Below the pieces are notes generated by a model. It was not told the DNA's origin. It searched no databases and worked only from the letters and a program-made list of their open reading frames with translations. A stretch of 64,000 bases of DNA from Isoetes taiwanensis (Eukaryota > Streptophyta > Lycopodiopsida > Isoetales > Isoetaceae). Where the stretch lies: positions 3,288,074 to 3,352,073 of the forward strand of contig JAJEKV010000097.1 in NCBI GenBank assembly GCA_021234155.1, written 5' to 3'. The position numbers and the translations under genes are program-made. Positions within the stretch are counted from its first letter, which is position 1. Each line of letters starts with the position of its first letter. Below are positions 55,790 through 64,000 of the stretch, piece by piece.

Positions 55790-56480
55790 ATTCGCTTTAA
55801 TTGAGGGGCCAACCCTTCAATATAACCCTCCACCACCCTCTTTTCATTCATTCCGCACATACAGCCTCAGCGCATAAATTCATCAGTGTAGGCCCCAACC
55901 GACATACCCTTCCGCTCTAACCTATAAAAGTCTGAATCACTGGCATTTGTGTGCACGGGCATGTAATGCGCTTAAAAGCTTTGGCAAACTTTTTGAACTT
56001 GCATCGCTACGTCAGATGCTTGGCTCTAGTATAGCCCTTCCACCAAATACCAAGCAGACTCACATGTAAGGTTTGTGGTGGCAACCTTTCCTCGTGATCC
56101 TTTTACATGCCATAGGACTTTCCAAACTCCTTCATCTCGTCCAACCCGGACTCCGCGATTCAGCCCGCCTCTAGATTTCCCATCAAATTGGGCCGCCGCC
56201 TATTCTTCCATATAATAATGGTTATAGCCCGTGTCAACCATCTTACCGTTCCTTTGGCATGGTCTCCGAGGATATGAGATGAGTCGAGGGACTTCGAGAG
56301 GGGCTGATGGTGAGGTGGCACTATCCTAGAGGAACTGCGACGGCGTTTGGAACGGTGCCTCCTTTGTGCGGTGCCGCGGGGCCTGGTTGGTGCAAGTGGC
56401 TGTGGGTGGTGGCTTGGCGTTAACGGAGGTAACCGGATCCATCCTCCGCATACATCTTTGCGGTGGGTTGGCATTCAACA
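55790..56480 (-). pseudogene. Gypsy-type gag remnant
   Basis: Across frames the minus strand reads a Pro/Arg-rich leader, then ESGLDEMKEFGKSYGM, and then DSDFYRLERKGMSVGAYTDE followed by F. The R-x-C-M-C-G-MNEKRVVEGYIEGL block follows. 'F..L.rkgMSVgaYT.EF' followed by E..v..Yi.GL is the retrotransposon gag core. Stops and shifts break it at least four times. It is different from the gag of the 30-37 kb element, so it represents another family. Confidence 0.6.
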
Positions 56481-56499
56481 CATAAGTTTGTAACTTTCG

Positions 56500-56980
56500 A
56501 CTAATTGCCTCTTCATCAACATAAGTTCCCCTCGCGGTGTTAGTCTCTCACGGCATTCGGTATGCCTCGGCGGCGTTATGCGTGCACCAGTCTATATTGA
56601 GCATAAAAAGGTATAAGGAGAATTATAGTGACATCAAGTCTCACAAAGAAAATCATTTGGGATAGCATTTAGAGAGAGAATAAATAGAAGAGTACAATAG
56701 AAAAGATCTTTATTATAAGTGAGAACAAATCGTTACATTAGAGATCATTACCGGTAGTGACAAAACTTAAAGTGATATAATACGAGAGATAGCTATTATA
56801 CATTGGAGAATTCTTCAACTCACACATAGCGTGAAAACAAAATTGAGGGACCCGGGCCTAGAGGGCAGCGCAAAGGGTACAAGATAAAGTAGCTAACGGC
56901 TCTGCATACTGACTCGACTAGCTTTTGAGAGAGCCCAGCCTGGATGATAACAGGTTGGTAGTCGGGTGGGGCTAATGATA
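56500..56980. other. No gene supported
   Basis: Nothing recognisable between the gag remnant and the acidic exon at 56987. Confidence 0.25.
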
Positions 56981-56986
56981 AGGAGA

Positions 56987-57316
56987 TTAAAGAGCCTTCT
57001 TAAGCGCATAGAAAATCCGCCACAAGTGATCGTTGGCGTCAGCAAAAGCTTCATGCCTGGTCATGTCCCAGTAATCCCATGTTCGACGAAGAGTTTGTTG
57101 TAAGTCCTCAAAGGCCCGTTCTCGGAGAATGTTGACTACTTCCAATCCTTTAGCTGGGTCATAGGGCTCTCCTTGCTCTGCTGGTTCCCCTATCTCGTAA
57201 TCATCGTCCCGCTCTGGGTACTCCCCATATCGCTGGCCGTAGTCTTGTTCGGGAGGCCCTGGATCGTCCCTTCGTATTTGGTTGGTGATTCTTTCTTCAT
57301 ATTCTTCGAGTCCCTC
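56987..57316 (-). CDS. Unrecognised acidic terminal exon
   Basis: On the minus strand a clear acceptor (CTACCGTCTTGCAG, ending at about 57317) opens a frame of about 110 codons to a stop. It begins with EGLEEYEERITNQIRRDD, passes a Glu/Asp/Tyr/Pro-rich stretch (DYGQRYGEYPERDDDYE) and ends in a helical, Trp-rich part (LRRTWDYWDMTRHEAFADAN). No family is recognised. Upstream remnants at 57500-58182 and 59110-60019 may be earlier exons of the same gene or neighbouring proteins of one element. Confidence 0.4.
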   Translation of the reverse strand, partial: EGLEEYEERITNQIRRDDPGPPEQDYGQRYGEYPERDDDYEIGEPAEQGEPYDPAKGLEVVNILRERAFEDLQQTLRRTWDYWDMTRHEAFADANDHLWRIFYALKKAL

Positions 57317-57499
57317 GTCTGCAAGACGGTAGGAATGAATATACAAAGTGTGGCAATTTCTTATACTCTAAGGTCTAAAAGATACAAGAAAGTATCATGG
57401 GAACACAAAAGAATTTAATTGTATTTAACGATACAATAATCATAAGTCATAAGACAATGGCTTGGCGTATATTATAGGATGGCCATAATGCCAAATCAA

Positions 57500-58182
57500 A
57501 ATTTACAACTGTACTTTCGCATACAAGATCGTAATAAATAAAATAAAAATTTTTGTCTAAGAACCGGGTCCCTCCTCTTAGTCCATAGGCCGAGGAGGTG
57601 GGCTGATGGCGCATCAAAGTAGCAGGGGGCTAGCAGCGAGGGGCTGCTCGAGGCTGCTGCCTCGGTGGTAAGCGCAGTGGCCAAAGGTGCCGCCACAAGG
57701 AGACGATATTTGGCACGGCCCACGTCCCCCAATGCTCACGATAGCCAAATCTCTTCTACCAAGGTAATGGTGGTGGCGTGGTAGTCAATCTTCTTATGGC
57801 CCGCCAAGGTGGATATGGCACGAAGTGCCCACCAAGATGCTTCAGAAGAAGGCCCTAGGTTCTTAGAGAAGAATAGGACCTCACCTTGCCGGAAAGCTGA
57901 AAGGAAGAATCGGGTCACATGGTTGCCCATTGCCCTAATTTCGGGATCCCTGGAGTTCTCCGCTTCCTTTTCCAAGTTAAGGGGGATCTTCTCCTGCTCC
58001 GCTTCTTCCTTGTCATCCTTAAGGCTCACCTTGGTATCCCAAAGGTCTTCCTCCTCTTCATCCATACCTCCCATAGTAATCTGCAATGGCTGATCTGCAG
58101 AAGGAGGCCGCATCGGAGCTGCAAAATGCTCCTCTGGAGGCTGGGGTGTATCAGTCAATAAAAACTGCCGAAGTGACATCAA
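57500..58182 (-). pseudogene. Unrecognised minus-strand coding remnant
   Basis: From an ATG at 58182 or 58179 it reads MSLRQFLLTDTPQPPEEHF, an acidic Lys/Glu segment, and a well-formed stretch (NHVTRFFLSAFRQGEVLFF; SSEASWWALRAISTLAGH). A TGA at about 57738 is followed by a shifted frame GDVGRAKYRLLVAAPLATAL. The composition looks coding, but no domain is recognised. It may be a structural protein of a retroelement or an exon of a decayed gene. Confidence 0.4.
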
Positions 58183-58299
58183 TTTGCAATCACCAGTTAC
58201 GCTTCCCTACCTGATCACCACACTTGTCTTCTTCCAAAGAACTCAAGATAGTGTAGGATCTAGAAAGTGATCCAACATGAAAGTTTGAGTCATCCTTCC

Positions 58300-58930
58300 A
58301 AAGATCAAGAGAAATGGCCATAAGCCCGTCCACCATGACCATGTGTCAATGCTCTGTCAAAATTCGCTCTTCAAAGCGATCTCCTCTCCAAACGGACTTT
58401 TAGAGATGGTGACTTCTTGGTGTGAGTGTTTTGACCTGATCCATCTTATCATGTATTATGCAAAGGTGACTTTCGTGAGCGATGTGATAATGCACGCCAA
58501 TGCCAATATTGACTCCCTCTGGAATGTTGTTCCAACATATGTGCCCGGTTGAATTGAAAGGTTAGCCTCTCCCTTGTATATTTTGTTCTTTCCAATTTCG
58601 CTTGATGACTACACATATGTTACACTTGGAGAATGCTGTATTTTTTGGCTATGCTGGCGTCTGGAAACTCTTTCTTCCAAACATTGTAAAAGAGGGCAAG
58701 GTTACACTCTTTCCTGTCAATTCTTCCACCACGGCCCACTTCCTTATGTATGCTCTTCTTATTAAGGATGGAAGGAAGTTTGCGAACATTCTCCCTTATA
58801 TCATCCTTTCCTTTTTGCTTCTATGTGGAATGCTCTCCATTCTCACTAATGAAGGTATCAAGCACACACTTTTTGTAGCTAGTGTCCGCAGATCTAGGCT
58901 TCTTAGAGCACAGTATTACCATGCTTAGCC
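58300..58930 (+). pseudogene. Unrecognised plus-strand remnant with a hydrophobic segment
   Basis: The frame 58602-58928 encodes about 108 residues: ENAVFFGYAGVWKLFLPNIV, HFLMYALLIKDGRKFANILP, then a hydrophobic stretch (YIILSFLLLCGMLSIL) that could span a membrane. It is the only plus-strand coding-like piece in this minus-strand region. No homolog is recognised, and it may be spurious. Confidence 0.25.
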
Positions 58931-59109
58931 CGTTTTCCACCTAACTTTCGAACCTCTTCCTCCAACTATAAAACGTGGACCGAAAGCAACTCCTAAAGCC
59001 ACCAGCGCCATGCGAATTGACAAGACACTCCACTCCGAGAGACCACTACTTTTGCCTCCGGACTGCCAGTATAAGTTACACTCAACACATCAAAAACAAG
59101 CGTAATCCA

Positions 59110-60019
59110 CACCGCTTGATTGAGAATAAAATTCTTTTCTTAAGGCACATACTTGCTCTCGGCTCAGTTTTTTGACACATTCGTTCTTGCAGCATGTTGA
59201 TTTTAGAGCACTCTTGATTGCACATGCTCTCCTCCTTGCTATCCCCCTTTGGTTCCCTCCTGACCCTAAAAGGGTCTCAACGGGCTCTAACTCTTCTGGC
59301 CGGTATGCTAACAAGTCCTCGACTTGTGGCGGATGCACAACGGGCGTTGTAAAGTCAAGGAAGTCATTCTGGCAGTACTCGGCAAGATCATAGAGGACCT
59401 CTATCTTTTTGCGGCCCCGCATATCAGCAAGAACGCGGTAGGCCCACATAATGTCCTCTAGGATCAGGTACTCTTGGTTATTCACGAGTACGGTAGGAAG
59501 GAGGTTGAGCCCTTCGAGTTTGAGGGCTTTATCCCTTCCTACGGGCGCCTCGGTGGCTAACTCCTTCCACCGTGCAAAATCCTTCGTCGTCTTCCGGGCC
59601 AGGAGGTACAGGCATAGCGGAATCTATCTCCTCGTCCTCAATATACTGGTCCATAATGATGGCCAGTGCAAATCGGGCCTCAAAACAAGCTTCCCGATCT
59701 ATTGTGACAATGGGGAGGTCAGTCCCTCGCCTCCTTATGCCCTTAATGACATTTCGGGCATGCTCATCACCCCCTAACATCTGGAGCAGGGTGTGGAAGT
59801 CGAGGTAGAGTCAGCTGCGGAATCATCCTCGTTGTAGACACATGCGTACAATCTCTTCCAAATAGAACTGAAGGAAGGCGGGCGAATCGGGATGCGCCGC
59901 ATGTTAGAGATGAGGTTTACTTCTTTGGAGGAGATAAAGATGAAGAAGATCAAAGGGGACCGCGGGTCCCAAAGTGCTCTCCATCCAAATACCATTCTTT
60001 GAAGGGTTGGGCGAGCCAT
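59110..60019 (-). pseudogene. Unrecognised gene remnant downstream of a TATA box
   Basis: From an ATG at 60019, in a pyrimidine-rich leader, it reads MARPTLQRMVFGWRALWD and PPSFSSIWKRLYACVYNEDD. After a frame change near 59780 it reads IDREACFEARFALAIIMDQY and AMPVPPGPEDDEGF, and after another near 59570 KLEGLNLLPTVLVNNQEYLI, EDIMWAYRVLADMRGRKKIE, 'VLYDLAEYCQNDFLDF' and PPQVEDLLAYRPEELEP. The three pieces join end to end with single-base shifts, so they derive from one protein of about 290 residues. I do not recognise it. Confidence 0.5.
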
Positions 60020-60097
60020 GAGGATGAAGGCGAAAGAAGGAGAAAGAAAAAACGAAAGCAAGAAGGGAAATGAAACCCCAATGGCCAAAAAGGGGGC

Positions 60098-60105
60098 TTT
60101 ATACT
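60098..60105 (-). promoter_or_regulatory. TATA box GTATAAAG
   Basis: On the minus strand, about 80 bases upstream of the ATG at 60019 and followed by a C/T-rich leader. This is good spacing for a plant core promoter. Confidence 0.45.
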
Positions 60106-60282
60106 TTTTTAACACGTTTCCCCAAATTATTATTAAAAATTATTATTTAGTTAATAATTTATATTTAAATTCACACCAAGTGGCGGAAAGAAAACATTTT
60201 TATATTTACACTCCAAAATGAGAATATTTTACATAGATAAGTTCATAATAGTTTTACAACGGGAAGGAAGAAAGTCGCCTAG

Positions 60283-61100
60283 TCAAAAACTCCCCTCGGA
60301 TCCTTCGTTGCTAGCTGGAGGTCCTTTGGCATTATGGTAACCCTCTTTGCATATATGGCCTTGAGAGGTTGGCGTCAAACCAAAATCTCTATGAGGTAAG
60401 CCTCCCGGCCTCACCGAGTGCGAGGGATTGCAAAGGCTTGGAACCTCCGTCGGTTTTAAATTCACGGGCAATTTCCCAACAAAAGTCTTTGAAAAGGGAG
60501 CCGACGCGAATCAATGGCTCGATGAGACTTCCGATACTACGTATCTCTCTCGAAGTGCTACCGTGCGGTCGATATCTATGGGGCTTCCGGCTTGGACGGT
60601 TTGCTTCAATAATGGTATGGATTTCCAGCCGGTTGTCGGATGCTTTGTCCATTGAACGATTTGCTCCCCGCCTCGAGCCGATGTCTTCTTGGCAATGGTG
60701 GCATTCTTACGCATCGCGGGTCTTGTAATCCACACCCCCTTCACGAATTTTGTATTCTTCCTCTTCCTATTACCCCACTCCCTATTCTTCCTATTCTTGC
60801 CTCCTGCGATCTACATGTTGATCTTGTTGTCGGCCAACAGGTTTGATCCACCATTTGGTCAACACTTTGATCAACATTTTGATCCCCGCCGGCGATCAAC
60901 GTTACGATCCCCTTTTGATCAACTTGCCGGTCCTCCTGCGATCTATCTGTAGGGTCCCATACCCTGGTTTTTAGCATCCTCCTCTTCTTTACGAAGCGCC
61001 TCTCTCTCCGCGACCGGGCCTCTTTGTCCAAACGCTTGTATCGCTGGCAATCTCAGTATGGTACCGGGCGAAGGCCAAGCCCTGTCCGCTTGCACAAGGT
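60283..61100 (-). pseudogene. Unrecognised minus-strand coding remnants
   Basis: Pieces with coding-like composition: a basic stretch (RSRRERRFVKKRRMLKTRVW), a short VDQ-type repeat (DQNVDQSVDQMVDQ), then FVKGVWITRPAMRKNA and GEQIVQWTKHPTTGWKSIP. Frames change near 60745 and 60510. No domain is recognised. They lie upstream of the TATA box at 60098, so they belong to a separate unit from 59110-60019. Confidence 0.3.
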
Positions 61101-64000
61101 CCATGCGATCCTCGTGAAGCTAGGTAGAACATTTTCAAAAACAAAACTATAAAGTTCTTAAAAAGAAGGTGGGAAGGTTGTAATGGTCCCCTCGTACGAC
61201 ATAAGTACATGGCCTTTACCAAGGTAGTAAAACTATTGGCCCGCCGGGTAGGGCACTAGCTATTTGTCAAGGTCTTCTACCCTAGCAAGGTCTTTGAACC
61301 CGTTGGGCCTCTGTCCCGATAAGCTTCGGTGGGATCTTCCTGAACCCGCTTGTGGATAGAACTTAACAAGGGCCCAAGCTTGGTCAGGCTGCTCTACAAG
61401 GGTGTAGGGTTGGTCTGCAAAGATTGAGCTTCATAAGAAAGTGGTCATTGAAATGAAAAATGGGGTAGGGAATTCTATGGCCCTCGAGAAAAGTGCTTCA
61501 CCAAAAGGTCTGGGGCGTTGTCGACCATAGGGTTATCCTTCAAAGATAGTCTAGTAGGGCGCTAACCAGCCGGAAGACGCTCATCTTCTTTAGGTCGATC
61601 GTCGGCTTGAAGCGCCATCATCATAGCACCGGGCGATGGACAACTAGGAAAGAAGAAGTAGGGCTCAAGCTTAAACAAGTGGCGCGGAGGGAGTAGGCGA
61701 AAGCGCTAGGGTTTAGGTAGTCGCGAAGGTAACAAAGTGGAGGTCGGCTATGGCGGAAAGAGGAGCTCCAGTCCGGCGGGCATGGCGGAAAAGGTCGCCC
61801 AAAAGAAACACACTTAAAAAAAATGACTCAAACTTGAATTTCAACGTTTAACTTTTTATTAGAAATTTTCAATTTAAAAAAAAAAAAAAAGCCGGTAAGA
61901 CCTAGTAAACCTAGATCCAACATCCACCTCGGCCAATCCATCGGTGGTATTATCATCCTATTACCCGGACCGAAGTTTATCCAAAGATAGTATCTTTTTA
62001 CCCATATTACTCAACCATAACATCTGTCCAAATAGCCCTTAAATAACTTTGTACAGTTTGTATATATTCAAATGGTCAAAGTTTACATCTGTACAACTAG
62101 CATTTTATTTCAATAGAAATCGTTTGTATAACACAAGCATCTCACAACTAGCTTAGAAGTTGAAAATAAAGCCTTCAACCTTAAATAACTTTCTATTGTG
62201 TTTCATGTTTAAAATTCAGAAATATAAATGCATTCTAGATTTAACAAAAGTTGACATTTACAACCAGTTTTGACTCCGTTTTTGTCATGTAGATGAACTT
62301 GCGGACACCAAGATTGTTTCTCAGCTATAGACTCTTCCAAAACTCCATCATTCTTCTAGCCAACTCCAACTACAAAAGCAAAAGGAACAATGGGAAGAAA
62401 ATTTGAGTAGAGATAGATGAACATGTTTTCGGCTGCCAAATGCCCTGAAGTCCCTTTGTTTCACACAAGCACTCCCAGATAAAGACATTCCTCACCTGCT
62501 TCATACATCAACTGGGAAAAATATAGATGGATCTACATGATACCAACAATAAGATATCAGAGTGGGGTAAAGATTAGGTTCATATGCAACCAATGATGCC
62601 TACATTCTGTTGGTACTATCAATAAGGTCAATTGACCATTCCAATATTGCCTTGGGCATATATTGAGACCATAATATTCCATGAGAACAAGTTTTTTGAG
62701 AGAAGCTACGCCGCCTTCCTACATATTTCAAAGATGTACCGATCTAACTTTATTCTGTTCTCGACCTATGCAACATCTAAGGAGGGGCGAGTGTAATGTA
62801 AATGTCTGATCCTATGTTGCGCATCGTTTGCACTCATCTTCAAATAGATTGGTAATGGCGAGTCTTGATCCGAACATTTTGGGATTTTCATATCTATCTC
62901 GCACCTCCTTTTGCAATGATTCGATCTCGTGGATTGATCATGATAGCATAGGACCTAAGTGCTTCATTCCCGATGTAAAAGATATATGATCCCATTATCA
63001 TTGATTAAGATGAGTCTTGAGCAAACCAAATCCATCTTTAGTGTCCGCTATCAAAGTAGAACAATTGCCTTAAATGATTGTCTTGCCAAGACAAAAAAGA
63101 AACTGCTTTTTATCATAGACAAGCTAGCTTTAAGATTTAAGCGAGAGAATAAATCCAAAGACTTACCATCGGATATCGGTTTTAATTCACGATCCGGTGT
63201 TTGTGGGCATCCAAATATTTGAAATGAGCACTTGCTTCTAGTGTTTGCATGTTTTTCTTGATGTCATATCATCTCCATATAATTAACAAAGGTGCCTCAA
63301 GATATTGCCCTCTTTTTGAAGGCAAATTACCTGCATGCGGTTCTTTCTTCGCCACAATTGGGCCATCCATGGCTGAAGTAAATATAATATATCCCTCTTG
63401 CTAGAATATCCAAAACAGGCAAGTTTTCGGCTCTTTAGTCTTTTCACGCAGGCGAATCCCTTCAAATCACCAAAATTCTTTTTGTTACGTTGCTTCCTTA
63501 TATCCAACACATGTGAATATAATGATCCTGCTTTTCATAGCGCCAAAAGACATAATTCTTGGCTTCGGCTCCCTTGTGCTGAGACAATAGAATGAATAAC
63601 GGAAAATTCTTTTAGGGATAGAAGAATCTATTCGACAATCTATTGCAAGCATGTGATTTCTTCTCCTATGTTGCTTTATACCTAGAAACATGGTATCAAA
63701 TAACGAGCAAGGATATAATATAGATTGTAAAAACTGCGCATTTTCTCACACATGATCCTAGGAAATAAAGTAGACAGCCAAAATCCGGTGAAAAGCTTCG
63801 GTTAGATTCAAATAAATGCCACGAAAAGACCGCACCATTGATATACTATATTTCTAGAAAACAAAAAACAACATGGGATATTTCTTATTTGCATGTCGAT
63901 ATCCAACCGTTTAAAAGCTAAAATCTTACAAGGTGTCATTAAAGGCATGGGGTCTCGAAAAATTCAAGCCGATAAAGATGCACCTAAGAAACAAACAGGG
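61101..64000. other. AT-rich stretch to the window end, no gene firmly supported
   Basis: 61101-61800 is GC-richer and resembles LTR or leader sequence. 61860-61890 has a poly(A)-like run. Around 63225-62990 the minus strand reads ELKPISDGKSLDLFSRLNLK, which looks coding but has no start, splice site or known domain. A minus-strand frame at 63510-63283 is also unassigned. Confidence 0.3.

Noticed and set aside
57809-58161. Plus-strand frames of 80-94 codons
   Set aside because: They lie antisense to the acidic minus-strand remnant and show no domain.

Overview
This is a nuclear window from a land plant. It holds spliced plant-type genes with GT..AG introns, tRNA-Phe-derived repeats with the plant tRNA-Phe sequence, an L1-type LINE with a zf-RVT-like zinc motif, a Ty3/gypsy chromovirus primed by initiator tRNA-Met, and pseudogenes of mitochondrial citrate synthase and of a cell-wall extensin. 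Most of the DNA is decayed, often nested, repeats. That suggests a large, repeat-rich genome. A fern, gymnosperm or other non-flowering plant seems more likely than a compact angiosperm, but this is inference and no species is claimed.

Layout. 1-7.8 kb: GC-richer, duplicated repeat blocks. They include two identical TATAAATAG boxes on the minus strand, a dispersed repeat called R1 here, a 717-bp tandem duplication and a 156-bp-period array. 9.4 kb: a leucine-rich-repeat (NLR-like) remnant. 10.4-12.4 kb: four tRNA-Phe-headed, SINE-like units arranged as a duplicated pair. 12.9-22.5 kb: a nearly complete but decayed L1-type LINE, cut inside its reverse-transcriptase YVDD motif by a second, unrelated LINE with a (TTCTA)n tail. 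26.7-29.5 kb: the one apparently intact gene, on the minus strand with five coding exons. It predicts a 160-residue, probably plastid-targeted protein with a glycine-rich stretch and one membrane segment. 30.0-37.8 kb: a decayed chromovirus on the minus strand. 39.6 and 43.8-45.9 kb: further copies of the tailed LINE. 40.2-41.1 kb: an 840-bp Harbinger/Tourist-like element flanked by TTA. 46.1-47.7 kb: an intron-bearing citrate synthase pseudogene. 50.2-51.3 kb: the endonuclease part of a LINE probably of the same family. 52.5-55.8 kb: R1 copies, including a large inverted pair, around an extensin pseudogene. 55.8-61.2 kb: a gypsy-type gag remnant and several unrecognised minus-strand coding remnants. 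61.8-64 kb: AT-rich, no convincing gene.

Apart from the 26.7-29.5 kb gene, nothing here looks like a functioning host pathway; the window is mainly a record of transposition, nesting and gene decay. The strongest leads are that spliced gene, the LINE nested exactly at a catalytic motif, the LINE family with two kinds of simple-repeat tail, the tRNA-Phe SINE pair, the TTA-flanked element, and the long C-terminal extension plus TAATG-coupled small ORF of the L1-type element.
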